Part shown: positions 11,096 to 23,060 of the stretch, piece after piece
How the letters are laid out: the number at the start of each line of letters is the position of its first letter
Numbering within the stretch: the first letter of the stretch is position 1
The notes under the pieces: generated by a model
Seen by the model: the letters and a program-made list of their open reading frames with translations, nothing else
Databases searched by the model: none
What the model was told of the DNA's origin: nothing
Translations under genes and position numbers: made by a program
Assembly: GCA_013399115.1 (NCBI GenBank)
Contig: VXAA01002213.1
Location: 434,081-498,080 of the forward strand
Reading direction: 5' to 3'
Source of the DNA: Anseranas semipalmata
Taxonomy: Eukaryota; Chordata; Aves; Anseriformes; Anseranatidae
DNA length: 64,000 nucleotides

Positions 11096-11774
11096 AGCAA
11101 AAGTAGAGGAAAAATACTAGACAAGTGAAACTTGCATATATTATAAATGATCTCTGTCACGATCAAAAATGCACAAAGAACTTCCTAGAAGATATTGGGA
11201 GATACAGTTATGGCTCAACAGAGCTTGCACTCCAGGCGTTGTGGTTTTATTACATTGTTACAGGAATAGGTTTCCTCCATTAACGGAGCTCCTGAACTAG
11301 GTCTCAATTAACATACCTTGACTTCCATTCACGGAAGTTGGTGCCGTTGCACTGATTAGTCTTCATCACTGAAGATGATTCCTTACAGACCTGTTCCAAA
11401 GCTCCTGAAGACAGAGGGAATCTCTCTGTTGGCTTCAGTGGGCTTTGAATCAGGCCTGCGTTACGGTGCAGCTCCTGCCAGGCAGGGCTGGAAACACCCA
11501 GCCAGGATAAGCTGTCAGCTAACGTGGGTGGGAGTATGTGCAAGATGGAGGGCGGGAGGAGGTTTGGATGAGGGTTGAGGTTCGTGCCCTCGATTACTAA
11601 CGCTGATGACCTGGTGTCCCTTTCTGCCATCACAGCAAACTCTACCACAGGATGTCTCCTCTTGGAGAGAATGATCTGCTTCGGGTCAAGGAAATAGCGG
11701 TGGCAGGAGGGTGGGGAAGCAAGCCTTCTGTTTGTAATCTCCAGACAGAGAAAAGCGTTTCTGTTTAGCACAGA

Positions 11775-12060
11775 GCGAACAATTAAAGCGCTGGAGTCAG
11801 CGGGAACGCCGCGTGCAGCGGTTGCTGGTGTCGGGGCAGTCGGCGGCCTGCTGATGGCCTACGTGGCGCATCTTCAGCAGGTGCGGGGCTCCCTCCCTCA
11901 CAGGGCGAGGGCCGGGGAACAGGCCAGCTCCCTGCGCCAAAGAGCTGCATAACGATCGTCCCCATGCGTGGAAATGCCAAAATTGTCCAGGCAGATGCAA
12001 GCCCTGGGAGCAGGCTGGGGAGCGGAGGAAGCCGTACGGAGCAGACACCCTCTCCGCCCC
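11775..12060. other. Short CpG islet
   Basis: About 23 CpGs were counted by eye in about 285 bases at roughly 60% GC, an observed/expected ratio near 0.85. This satisfies classical CpG-island thresholds and stands out sharply from the CpG-poor flanks. Open frames inside it on both strands are short and unrecognised. The start of an unannotated transcript, an orphan CpG island, or an isolated GC-rich patch are all possible. No initiator or donor context was convincing. Confidence 0.5.
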
Positions 12061-14534
12061 ACTCAGGCTCCTCTGCTACATGGCAGGCCCTGCCTGGTGA
12101 ATTTTAAAGCATCTGCTGCCTCCCGAGAGGGAGACATGAGGGGATTATTTCTGCCCATTTTTACTTGAGTTTGGTTACTCTTGAAGGCACTGCAAGAGGT
12201 TTGCCTCGATATTCGTCGTAGAGGTGTCCCTGGCAAATTTCCCCCATGACACATGCCAGTGTGTGAGGTGACTTTACCTCCCCATTAGTACAGCACAGTG
12301 CATCTCTTTGGTGGTTGGGGCTAAATTAAGAGCAAGGAGCCCACTCATTTCCTGCATAGTTATCAGAAGAAAAATGGTGGGCAAAATACCTGTATTTACA
12401 GAGGCATTGAGTGACTCCTGTTCTGCTGAGTGAGGGATATAAAGGACTTGTATTTAGTCTAGGGATTACTGACAAATTTTGCTGTCAAGGGGTCAAAATA
12501 GTCATCAAAATGATCCATTCTGGCTTGAAACCTGGGACCCATAGGCTTGTGGACATTTGAGATGTAAGATCACAACATATTCTCCGTGAAGGGCTCTTAA
12601 GATCATTCTTTATCAGATCTTCTTGTGTGGTTTTGCGTCTTTATTCCAATTGAGGTTCAAATGATCCCTCTATTCCTTCTCTTTTTAGTCACCAGAAAGC
12701 TTACAACTTCTCCAGACTGGTCAGATCTCCCTGGAAATGCTTGCCAATCTTTTAACAGGTCTGACTTAATTTCAAGTCTTTAAGAAACCCCCAAAAGTGA
12801 GATGGTCATGGCCTTAAGCTGTCTTGCATACATTTCATTACCCCTCCTATTTCAGAGAGATTTACAAGGGTCTTTAGATACCTCTAGGATGAACATCAGT
12901 AGTAATTCAGGCATTCAGTTCACATAGGCGTCACATGGGATAACTTATGGTATTTAATTGCACCTTGGGAGAACTGTTTGTTTATGTATCTGCTGTACAC
13001 TCCCAGCTGAAGCAGGACTCGCCAGCTCCAGCCAGCTTTCTTGCCCCTCTGAGATGTGTTCATGTGCCAAGAGCCCCAAGCCATCCAGCTTCACAGATAG
13101 GTCAGGTGAATGGAGACTTCAAGGGTGATTCAGCCCCTGGAGATGGAGGAGTTGGGACCTTCCCAAGGATCCCTGTGCAGTGACAAATTAAGGGTGCAGG
13201 CTCGGGCACTAACAAGTAGGTGACCCTGCTTGAGCAGGGGAGGTTCACCCCAGGAGAATCTGGGGGATAGGTAGCACAGCCCAGAGGCTGTTTTGGGCAA
13301 GTGGGACTCAACACACCTCGTTGTGGGGAGAAGGTAGAAAATTTAACTGTGTGAGAGGCTTGATTTAGTTTATTAGCACAGATATAAGGGAAGCCAGAAA
13401 AGTAGGTTTGAGTAATTTCTGCTGGGTCATTTCCTCCTAAAGCCAGGGACTCAGACTGCCAAGAGGTACATGTGGAGGTGCAACCTCATGGTCAGTACCA
13501 TGAAGTCTCAGAATGGGGCCCTTGAGTTGTTCATGAGCTGTGTCACATCAAGTGATGTAGGAAAAGTACAGCTCAAGCCAGACAGTTTTTCACTTCTGTC
13601 AAAGCCCATTTCGGAGGATTTGGGGGAAAAGATATTGTCCTGTAATGTACCTTGTAAGGGTAGTAGAAAGCTGGAAACCTCCCTTGTGCCTCTGCACAGA
13701 GAAGGGCAAGGGAGAGGCTTATCTGGTGCTTAGATTTCTGCTCCCGAAGGCTGGCTCCATAACTCAGCTCTTCTCCTCTGTGCAGCTCTGTCACTCGACA
13801 CATGCAGATAGAAGCCTGTTTATCCACTGTGGGCCCTTCTCTCCCTCTTTCTGGGGCAAACATATGTGCATTTACATGCTCTGCTTTCCTGCATCCTCCT
13901 CACAGCCCCTGCCCTCCCTCACACCCACACACTACAAAAATCTGCCTCGGATCCAGTTAGTAAAAGGTGACTTTTTCCTGCCATCTGGGTGTTCGGTGGC
14001 ACAGATTCTCTTGGCCTGCCTACACACACTGGCGGGCGCATCACCCCCTCCTCCTTCCCCTTCCTACTCCTCTCCCCCTCCCACGAGCTGGCAGCGAAAA
14101 CAAAAGGGAAATCTTCAAAACCACGATGTCAGCTGCCTGTGTCAGTGTGGGTTGAGAGGACAGATCACAGCGCACTCATCTCCCAGTAGGCAAAGGGGAC
14201 TGTATTTCAATAAATTTACATACTACAGAAGAGTGTGTAAGAGATTGCTTTGGGGAGTTCTGTGCCGAGTTGCTTTGGGGACGCCAAGCCCTTGACTTGC
14301 TCAGAAAGGGTTTGATGCCACCTGCTCTAAAACTCTCGTGTTTTCTGTATCCTTTTCATTTCAGTACCCGTGTCCGTTGTTTGCTTCACAGCACGGTTTT
14401 GCTTTCTCTGGGTTTGCTTAATAGATGTGGAAACGTTGGCTATGGGCTTACTCTCAGGGACGAGCAGTGCTAGCTTTCTTCTGCGTAGCTTCTGCACGCA
14501 CCTTGCTCCTGGCCTGCTTGGGTCCTCTGGCAAA
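12061..14534. other. Non-coding, no gene recognised
   Basis: The stretch 13,645-14,295 holds the longest open frame in the window, 216 codons on the plus strand. Its middle is Ser/Pro-rich, reflecting a pyrimidine-rich stretch near 14,040-14,090, and no domain, presequence or splice structure supports translation. The rest is unique sequence. A faint match to a GTACAGCAC repeat-tail phrase occurs near 12,288 but is too short to call. Confidence 0.45.
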
Positions 14535-14590
14535 CTGTGACTGGTCTTGAGCGGATCACTCGGCCTCTGTGCCTTTCTTTAATCTTTTAC
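14535..14590 (+). repeat. MIR-type fragment, sense (degraded)
   Basis: The phrase TGTGACTGGTCTTGAGCGGATCACTCGGCCTCTGTGCC follows the order of the MIR core 'tgtgaccttgggcaagtcacttaacctctctgtgcc' with many substitutions. Only the central 50-60 bases are recognisable. Confidence 0.4.
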
Positions 14591-15586
14591 TTCTCTTCTG
14601 ATTAAATCCAGTGGAAGTATTCCAACTTAGAAAAACAATCTGTGAAAAATACAGGGTTTCACTGAAAACAGCATTTATGCGTTCATTCCATTTTTCTTGA
14701 ACATTGCATATAATTTTTTCCTGTGAAAAGATAATATTGAAACGCTCCTTGCAACTGGCTGTTCACTACAGATTACATCTTTTTGTTTAGAAGAGAAGTA
14801 GAGTTTTCTCTTAGACATTTCTGCATGTAAACATTTCTGAATTGGGTATTTCCACAGAACATCAGTTGTTGTTGATTTGTGGGTTATTTTTTTTGAAAAC
14901 CTTTGGCTTTGAGAGAAGGACAGCTGTAGAAATAGCAGAATTTTCTGTTCCCGTTTTCCAAATACTTGTACCCCTCATGAAAGGTTGCTTCCACAGGAAC
15001 TTAGCTGGACTGACGATTGGCCTAAATGCCAGCGCAAAGCAAAGGGGCTGCCTTCCAGGTGGCTGCTGCTGTTGCGTGATGGAGGGCGGCTGCGCGGCTC
15101 GCGGGGCTGGTGTGGTTAACACCTCCGGGTAGCTCAGAAAAGACCGTGGCGACGCAGTCTGCTGAAGTGTAAGTCACCTCTGGGCATAAGACGGTCCTTC
15201 TCAGTTTTGCTATGCGCTCAGTCTGATGTCGTGGAAAAGCCATCCTGCCAGGCTTTTCAAGCAGATGAAGAGGTCTTTTTTCTCCCAGAAACTGTCCTGG
15301 AATTTAGCGCCAGGAGAAGGTCGGTTTGAGGAACATAAGGAGAGAGAGGAGCTAGTCAACATTTCATACGCCCGCTGCTGACATGAAAGAAGTGGCTTCA
15401 AACTCCCTGTTATTCATGAGCTTCCTCGTGACAAGTGTGTGACAAGTCAATCAGCCTCCCCGTGGCTCCGTTCCCAGTCTATACGGTGAGGATATAGCAC
15501 GCGCAGCGGAGTGGCGAAGCAGCAGTGCGTGAGCGCTGGTGAGGCGTGCCGTGGGCAAGGGGCTGGACACGTTGCTAAGATCAGGT
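14591..15586. other. Non-coding, small CpG clusters
   Basis: No gene recognised. Two small CpG clusters occur at about 15,070-15,160 and 15,480-15,560, the second abutting the CR1 fragment. Neither is long enough to be called a CpG island. Confidence 0.45.
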
Positions 15587-15660
15587 GGAATCATGGAATG
15601 GCTTGGGTTAGAAGGGACCTTAAAGGTCACCTAATTCCAGCCATGGAGGGTAAAACCTGG
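15587..15660 (-). mobile_element. Avian CR1 LINE 3'-end fragment
   Basis: Read on the plus strand, GGAATCATGGAATGG is followed by AGAAGGGACCTTAAAGGTC and ACCTAATTCCAG. This is the complement of the canonical avian CR1 3' end, which terminates in repeated ATTCTATG units preceded by the 'ggtcccttccaaccc' phrase. The element therefore lies on the minus strand with its 3' end near 15,587. Only about 55-75 bases remain, a typical severe 5' truncation of CR1. The similarity fades after 15,640. This is the clearest lineage marker in the window: CR1 tails of this form are characteristic of birds. Confidence 0.8.
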
Positions 15661-18574
15661 CTGGCAAAGAACCACGTGAAATCCACCTCCAAAGAGAAGC
15701 AGTGACCTGCTGCTTTTGACGTTTCCGTGGCTTTGAGAAGTGCGTTGCGTGCAATCCATGGGAGGCCAGGGCCCAGAGCAGGTGGCTCTGAACCAGGTCA
15801 TTTTAACACTTCCTGACAGAGGAACATTCATTTAATGCAGAGCGGGAGCAGCTGAGCAGCCGCGTTCGGAGAGAAACACTGTAATCTATTACGGGGCTTG
15901 GGCCACCATTGATCAATATGGCAAAGTCAATAATGGCTTTTGATTCCAGCATATTAGGCTGACTGTCAGATTCATGTTTATTGGAAGTTTTTACAAATAA
16001 GTCAGGCATATGACTTGAAGGAAAGAATATGGAGTCAAAACTCCAGGTGGAAGGTGGAATTTTTTTTCTTAGGGTTTTGTTTAAAGAGCTGCAGGGATTT
16101 TTTTTTAAGGTGAGGGAAAAAAGTAACATTCCATAAACAGAATGAAATGCAAATAAAATCCATTACATTTTGTTTTTCGTTTAAGGAGAATGAGGGTTAT
16201 CTGATGGTTAAACTTGTAATTACTGGAGACTCATAGTATTTTTTTTTCCTGAAATTTCTATCTCTGTAAATCAGCTGATTCCATTAGTATCTCCCACTCT
16301 TCTTGGAAAGGAAAAGATGCAGAACCCAAAATACTATAGGTATTACACAAAACAGCAAAGAAATCTGATAGTTTTCATGTGAATTTATTCCAAATTGTCA
16401 CAAAACATAAGACCTGTTATATAGATAATAATCTTATTAAAATATGTTTTAAAAGAAAAAATTAAAATCCTGTTTAGATCTGCCTTAAAATTTTCTCTCT
16501 CTCAGGTTTAAAGCATTGAACTTAGAAATTTTGGTCTGAAACAAAACATGTTAAAATACTAAGTATATAAATAGTTCTGGTATTACAGATACTATGCTGA
16601 TGGGGGAAAATGGAAATACAAGATAAAAATACAGGACTGCTTGAATTTAATCTCCTTTATCTTTTTTAATCAAGCATGTCCCAGAATACTTCCTGAGAGT
16701 TAAGTGACACCAGTACAGAGACAGTGAATTAAAGAGAAAGGGGAATTAAAAGTTATAAGGAAAGGAAAGAAAAATGCTATAATAGAAACTAATTGGGGTA
16801 GACAAGAAGAAAGGAAGGCTTTGCCTGATGTCACGAAATGCAGAATATAGAGACAAGGCCTGAACATAGCAGTGGAAAGATTGTTTTGGTAACACAAAAG
16901 GTCTGTCCTGGATGAAAATGAAGTGATAAGAGCAAAGAGAGGCAAGTAAGATTTGTATGATTGGCAGAAAAATGCACACAGCAGCATTTGGATTTTAGTT
17001 CTTATTTTTTAATAATCAATAGAGCTCAGTAAAATGAAATCTCTCCATTAAAGGAGAAAGGCTCTCGAATGAACAAAGAGGTGAGCAGACCTGTTGGAGA
17101 ACTGGTGAGGCTGTGCGTCAAAGTTCAGCCTCAAAGGAATATATAAGAAGAGTTACTTGTGTCCTTATCTGAGTCTCCTCGGAGATGTTAGTGCATCCGA
17201 TGCATTTTAAAAATTGATGGATTTCTGTGGGCCTTATCTTCTTTGTTCCGCTGGCGCTTTGCCCTTCTGCTTTCCTTTCATCACTGCTTAGGATCAGTTT
17301 TGTGTAGCACTGCTGGGGCAGAGTGCACTGGCTGCCTTGCTAGTCGATGACCCAGAGAGAGTGGTACAAGGACAATTATGTGGACAAGAGTTTTTTCAAG
17401 AGATGCTGGATGAACAGGTTTATCATAATTTCTGAACATCCACAGAGCCTTGAAACATCCCTTCTCCAGTACTGTATCCAGCTTTTCGGCATGTAGTCTG
17501 CTAGGTTCAGGCATTTTGGTATGATCTGATAGACAAGGAGCTCGAATGGCATTCCAGAGAATACCCAGAGAAACGAGACACGCTCTTCCTACGTGCCAGA
17601 GATGGTTTTAGTCAAGGATCCAGGGCTGTTTGGAGTGATGTTTTCAAGCTGTCTGCTTTTCTTTCATTCTTATGACGGAGAACGGTGTTGAAAATTACAG
17701 ATCAGTAATGCCTGATGTGTCAGACTTCCCTGATGGATTTTGTGACTTTTAACATGCAAACCTTCCGAAAGGTTCAGAAACAAAAACCTGGGAAGTTTCT
17801 AAACTGCTGATTGCAGGCATGAGAGTTCAGCGAGGGGAAAGATCACTCTGTAATTGCCACGGTTTTTATACATTTTCCCCAAACATCTGTTACAGGTCAC
17901 TGTCAGAAACAGGTTATTTTGTTATGGACTTTTAGGCTGACCCAGGATGACAGTTTTTACATTCTGATTAATAGCATTAATCTAACATCATCCATGCAGC
18001 TCCTTTAAACTCTCTTACTTGTTCGTAAGCTCTTACCTACAAGAACTCAATAGTAGTGATGTTACAAAGAAAATTCCTATTTCACGTGTAGTGGATATGC
18101 TCACATCCAACCCAGTTTATCGCTCATTCTTCTTTAAGCCTAACCCTATCTTTTCTCATCCCACCTCTCAAATCCAAAGATTTTTGCTGAAAGGTTAGCT
18201 GGTTGAAACCTAAAGTTTTCAATGATTTTCTCGATGCTGTTGGTAAGTTTGTTATATGTTCATAGGCATTTTCTTTTTTTCTTCAAGTCCTATACCTGCC
18301 TACATGCAGAATGGCTTTTTTAGAGCATTTTGTTTGCGCTTAACGTGTGAGAGTCTCTGTTTAAGGTCCCCAACAACCAGGTTATGGGCAGGAATGAGAG
18401 AGTGAGTCCTTCTTTGTGGTAACTAACTGCCTACATAATGAGCCCCTTGCAAATTCTCCTTGCATACTTACCGACACCCCCGCAGTTACTTAAATGGGCA
18501 TTATTGGTCACTGGGTCCCAAGGTCATCCAACAGAATGGGGTTGTTAAAAATAGGAATGAGGTTTCAAGGCACA
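15661..18574. other. AT-rich non-coding, no gene recognised
   Basis: Long AT-rich unique stretch, especially 16,130-16,990, with few long open frames. The sequence at 18,512-18,560 weakly resembles an antisense MIR-like phrase (CCAAGGTCATCCAACAGAATGG), but the match is too short to call. Confidence 0.5.
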
Positions 18575-18700
18575 GGGTCGAGAGAGATTAATTGAAAAAT
18601 CTTCCGCAGGCCTGACATCATCTGTGGAATGGCAGCGCCCAGACACCTCCAGCTGCTGTTGGGTTCCTTGCGAATGTAAATGAATGGCTTCCTTTGTGGC
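18575..18700. promoter_or_regulatory. Candidate conserved non-coding block
   Basis: Contains GATTAATTGAAAAATC (paired TAAT homeodomain cores), a CAGCTG E-box near 18,650, and a mixed-composition core without repeats or open frames. The composition is like vertebrate enhancers. Conservation cannot be seen from one sequence. Confidence 0.25.
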
Positions 18701-19751
18701 AGTGGGGTGGTTTCCAGGCTGGGTTGTTGATTTTCTTTCTGCTCTTTTTTCTTTTTTTTTCCCCTCCAGTCTATCTTCTTAAGAAATTGTTCTCTCAGTG
18801 TCTGTTAGTCTTCCTTTCTGCCTTGTCCCCTGCTGTAACCTTTGAACTTGTTGGACAGGTTCAATTAAATGTGAAGTTCTGACTAGCTTTGTGAAACTAG
18901 GCACCCGAGCAGAGGAAATAGTGTTTCTTTTACTACCCCACTTTGCCAAAGGGACCCCGCAGTAGGCAGTGGAGAATGTGCATTGTCACATTGAAACAAG
19001 AATTCACAAGAAGTCAAAGTGCATTGCTTCCCTTGCAGACAGAATTACTCATGTTTGGGTGAGGTGGGTTGCTTTCCTCTTATCCTGCAAAAGAAATTAA
19101 AAGCTGTTGCCTAAAAGGATCCAGAAATCTACTCCTTGTTTCATCAGTGCCTATCTTATTCCTATTCTAACCCTCTCAGCTCTACCAGATTGTGGCAAAA
19201 CCTGGGCTCTCAGGGGAATCTGCACGGGTCAGTAAGGATCCCTCAGTGGCGAAGCAGCCACCAGCCAAGTGTGGAAACGTGACCAAACTGTAGATGCTTC
19301 CAGAAGGGTGCCTTCCACAAGGAGTCACAACTTGTGATTCATTGATAAATGTGCGTAATGAATACGCATCTGACCTAATTGCCTAGGCTCTATACACAGT
19401 CAGTGGAGAGAAATAGGCAATTCCAGAGAGTGATTCTCTTGACATGTACATTTGAATTAAATGGATCGTGCTCTAGAATTGACTATTTCTCGTTGTGGGC
19501 TGTGAAGGTGACCTAGATGACTATCTCAGATGTAAATGCCAATACTGTAGATGACTAAATCCGTACTGATGAATCTACTCCCAGTGGTCTGATGAAGATA
19601 TGCCAGTACTGAATTGCTTCAGGGTATTTATGCTTTAGAAGAGCCTAAGATAAGGGACTCACATGTCAGGAGAACACCATCCCATCCTATTCCCAAAGTT
19701 GCTTCTGTCTGAAGAAACAAGACAAAAGAATATGTCCTTTCAACAAACATG

Positions 19752-19852
19752 GGTGAAATGATGTGCCTTGCCCAGTGTCACCTGGAAAATTTGTGGCAGA
19801 GTTGGTCATAAGCTCCAAGTGTCCTGAACCCTGTTCCGGTACCTCACCCTCA
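19752..19852 (-). repeat. MIR/L2-type ancient fragment, antisense
   Basis: ATGTGCCTTGCCCAGTGTCACCTG, then TTGTGGCAGAGTTGG, then a degraded 'agaacccaggtctcctga' region ending in CCTGAACCCTGTTCCGGTACCTCA, matches in order the antisense MIR phrases 'gacttgcccaaggtcacacagc', 'gtggcagagctggg' and 'ctgactcccagtccggtgctcta'. Three ordered matches over about 100 bases make chance unlikely. Confidence 0.6.
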
Positions 19853-20143
19853 AAATCAGCTGTTTCGTGGTTTGGAACATGTTATTTTAGGAGTTGTGCA
19901 AATAGAGTTTGAAGTCAGGATCATTTAAACTCACAGAGCTGGACAGATATTAGACCATGATGGTTTTAAGAGGTGCTGAATTTATTCCCTCCTCTCTTCA
20001 GAGGAGAGCTTTACCAGGACAGAACTCCCCTAACATCACACCGTGAGTGCCAAGCTCCCATCTAGTTAGGGTGCAGCGCTGAATCTGCCAGTCCCAACTT
20101 TTATCAGTCACCTCCTCCTGCTCCGATCTTCTTGGGAAGATCA

Positions 20144-20174
20144 CTTTCTCTCTCCCTCTCTCTCTTTCTTCTTT
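20144..20174 (+). repeat. Pyrimidine tract (CT-rich), 31 bases
   Basis: Uninterrupted C/T run dominated by CT dinucleotides. Simple repeat with no adjacent splice acceptor or exon that I can recognise. Confidence 0.8.
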
Positions 20175-20393
20175 AAAGTTAAAATATTATTACGCTTTGA
20201 GGGCCTAAAACTATTGCTGCCTGCACATCGCTAAAAATAATATAAATCAGTGCCGAGGGACCACTTTTATTTTGGCTGCATGAGGAAGTTTAGCAGCAAA
20301 AGAAAAAGGGGAAGACTCATCAGTGCATAGATCTCAAAAACTAGAATGCTGTGTCTGCAGCCTCCCAGAAAGTTCAGAAACCCATTAAAAAGG

Positions 20394-20426
20394 TTTTTTT
20401 TGTTTTGTTTTGTTTTCTTTCTTTTG
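20394..20426 (+). repeat. TTTTG-type microsatellite
   Basis: T8 followed by GTTTTGTTTTGTTTT and a C/T-rich end. An AAAAC counterpart (same unit, opposite strand) occurs at 27,329-27,351, but the flanks do not match. Confidence 0.75.
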
Positions 20427-21205
20427 GCTTTTTCTATCTGGTAAATTACGCCTTAACACAGCTCTCATTCACACTTTTCACCAGGCTTCCAAAATAGCAA
20501 ACAGGACTACCTCATTCTGACTAGAGAATCTAGAAATAAGTGTGAGGCAGTTGTAGAAACGGAGACATAGGATTTTGATCCTTCTTTGACCTCTGATTTT
20601 CACACTCATAGCTTACAGTCTTAGGTTATAGATGGCAGTGGCACAACAGCCACCAAGAGGTTCCTGGGAGGATTAAGCTGTGGCTATTGGCACATTAAGA
20701 GGAACAGCAAAGAGGCATTTTGGAGAGTGCTGGAAAGGCAAAGGGAAGTTAGCCAGCATCAGCAGGGCATGAAGAGTTAAACAGAGGTCTGTTAGTTTCA
20801 GACTTGACCTCTTCAACCTTCTGCATTTTATCCATAGCTGATGGGGCCATTGAAATTCACCTGAAGGAGCTGAAAGGCTCTTCCAGGCATCCTCTTTTTA
20901 GTATCATTTGTAAACACACATTTAAAAATTTCATGCTGTTAATGACTCTCTTGATGAGCTGCTTGCTGAGGCAGCAGAGGATATTTAATGAATTAGAAAT
21001 ATCCTTCTATCCAACTCATCCTCATCCTCAGATGAAATATTGGCATTCAGAGGACCGAATCTGACCCACGACCAGGGTCCATTAGAGCCAGCTGTCAAAG
21101 CAAGTTCTCCGCTGCTGCCATACGAACAGAATCAAAGGAATGAATATGTTTAGCTTGTGCACATCCATCTAGCCATCAAAGTGCAGAAGATGCTCTCTCA
21201 CATGC

Positions 21206-21335
21206 AAACTGGAGATGCAGAAACAGTGATAGTGATAAGCTAAACAATTCCCCAAGGTCAGATAGCCAAAAATGGAAGGAGCAAAAACAATACTCAGGTT
21301 CTCCCAACTCCCTGCCCTGTGTCTTATCTACAAGA
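21206..21335 (-). repeat. MIR/L2-type ancient fragment, antisense
   Basis: The order GGAGATGCAGAAACAGTGAT, AAGCTAAACAATTCCCCAAGGTCAGATAGCC, then CTCAGGTTCTCCCAACTCCCTGCCCTGTGTCTTATCTACAAGAC parallels the antisense MIR path 'gaaactgaggcacagag', 'gttaagtgacttgcccaaggtcacacagc', and 'cccaggtctcctgactcccagtccagtgctctatccactagac'. It covers about 130 bases with moderate divergence. Confidence 0.6.
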
Positions 21336-22869
21336 CAGACTTACTGACTTGATTTAGAGAGAAAGCCACTTGCGGAGCTTCTTAGGGTTGTCTTAAGCAG
21401 GAAACCACGCTTCTTGAATATCTTTTCGTATGGCTCCTTGAACATCCCCCTTTCGTCCTTTTTTTATTCAAACGCACAGCCCGTAAATCTGTTTAAGTAA
21501 CACGATAATGACCAACGGAATGGTTATGATGTCACTAAAATGAGCTATATATAACCAACCTAGTGTATTAGTGGGAACAGACAAGACAAGGAGATGAGAG
21601 AAAATAATGCTTGGAGTTAAATACAGATGTTTATTAGCTACCTGCTCAGAGGCGCTACTTGAAAGATAGCTGATCTGTTCCCTTGCAGTTCTGCTGCCCC
21701 TTCACCTTCTGTTGCTGATGTATGAGAAGTTTAATTTTGATAGCAGAAGTATTTCCCCCCCTTCCTTTTGGTTTACACTAGAGACCTACACTGTCCGATC
21801 TGTTTCACTGACATAGCACAATGGAGATACTGCTAAGAGATATTAAAGTCAGGTATTATCAGCTCAGTAGCGTAATATTATTTCCATCTCATCCTCAATA
21901 GATTGTCCCCATAGTGACATGCTGCCAAAGAGAAATGAATGAATGAACCTGGAGAGGTTCACTGCACACCGAGTACAGGAGATAAATGAAGGGAGGAGAG
22001 AGCCAATGTCAAGTAGGAACAGGGATGTGGGATTTGGGAGGGTTGCCTTCTCTCTTCTGCTGGAGATTGACCTGGTGACTGTATGGGGTTGGGCTTGTGT
22101 CTGTGGGGTGCACAGGGCAGGAGTTAAAATTTTCCTCACATGGTGGAGATGGTCCTGTTAGGGGATGAATTAATGAGAGAAAAGTAATGGCCCTGCTCCT
22201 TCTGTAAACCACCACGTGAAAGACCTTTGTTTGGTTGAAGGGAGACAAAACCACACCAAACCCTAGACACAACCCCCCAGCCCCTGCAGGATTGTACCAA
22301 ATACCACGTCACCCATGTTTAAAGAGGAATACGATCAAACAGAGTAAGCTGACACGTGGGGTACAAAGGTAGTTTTATGCCACAGCTTTTCTTCATTCCT
22401 TGAACAAGTCATGTGATTGATTTCCCCCTTTTTCCTTAGTTCACTATCTGCCAGTTGGGGTTTAAACCCCATTAAGAAATGTGAAATTTCTTAACGTGTG
22501 CCAGACACTTCAAAACGTGACAGGGGACTACTCCATTATACGTACAGGCAGGGTCTGCCTGGCTGGTGTGGTCGGAGCCCCAGCGAGGGGCTGTTGGTGG
22601 TGAGGCGCAGGACTGGCCATGATACTTCCCTTATCTCAACCTGCTCACGGGGCAAACGGTATTGCACTGCTGTGCGGATCCCTGAGCAGCCCTGACTTCA
22701 TCTGAACTTGTTAGTTTGGCTTCTAGCGGAAGGAAGATTATGGGATCGCAGCCTGTCTGTCCTTCAAAATAACTTTTGAACTCTGAGCTGATTTCAGTTA
22801 AATTAGCTAGTGGGAGGAAAACGCTCAAATATGTTCTGTTCTAATACGAATTTTGGAAACAGGTAGAAT

Positions 22870-23060
22870 GGTGGGGTAAAGGTGCTATTAGTTCTTTCAT
22901 TGAAGGAACAGCTAATTGATCTTGCCCTTTATTAGACATCAGAGAATCCAATCACAAGCAAGCCATTGGCAAACAATCCTCATTAATTTCACAAGGTCTG
23001 GAATTACTTGTCCCTGTTGAGGAACTAGGTTGAAATATTGAGGAAGGAGCTCCCAGCTGT
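22870..23060. promoter_or_regulatory. Candidate conserved non-coding block
   Basis: Balanced, repeat-free sequence with several homeodomain-like cores (GCTAATTGATC, CATTAATTTC) and a run of short motifs spaced 10-30 bases apart between 22,900 and 23,035. No open frame on either strand suggests coding. It looks like a vertebrate enhancer core by composition only. Confidence 0.3.

Larger units (their letters stand above)
8163..11774. other. Non-coding, no gene recognised
   Basis: Mostly unique sequence. It includes a G9 run at 8,326-8,334, a CTCF-like motif at about 9,246-9,262, a C8-T6-G6 hairpin at 9,867-9,886, a T16 run at 11,080-11,095, and a TTGACTTCAATGGG-type motif scrap at 11,431-11,457. 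The minus-strand open frame of 155 codons at 11,304-11,771 has no recognisable domain and no coding-like context. Confidence 0.5.
18701..22869. other. Non-coding with MIR/L2-type fossils and pyrimidine tracts
   Basis: No gene recognised. Two antisense MIR/L2-type fossils are listed separately (19,752 and 21,206). A 31-base pure pyrimidine tract lies at 20,144-20,174 and a TTTTG repeat at 20,394-20,426. A TATATATA motif near 21,545 has no supporting transcript features. Confidence 0.45.

Noticed and set aside
11304..11771. 155-codon minus-strand open frame next to the CpG islet
   Set aside because: Its position beside an islet is suggestive, but there is no recognisable protein and the frame ends outside the islet.
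12280..12340. GTACAGCAC phrase like the MIR/L2-type tail
   Set aside because: Only about 20 bases match, with no adjoining head or tail phrases.
13645..14295. 216-codon plus-strand open frame, longest in the window
   Set aside because: No domain, partly Ser/Pro low-complexity, no promoter or splice support. An open frame of this length is only mildly unexpected in locally stop-poor, pyrimidine-rich DNA.
18512..18560. Antisense MIR-like phrase CCAAGGTCATCCAACAGAATGG
   Set aside because: One phrase only; ordering with a second phrase is not convincing.
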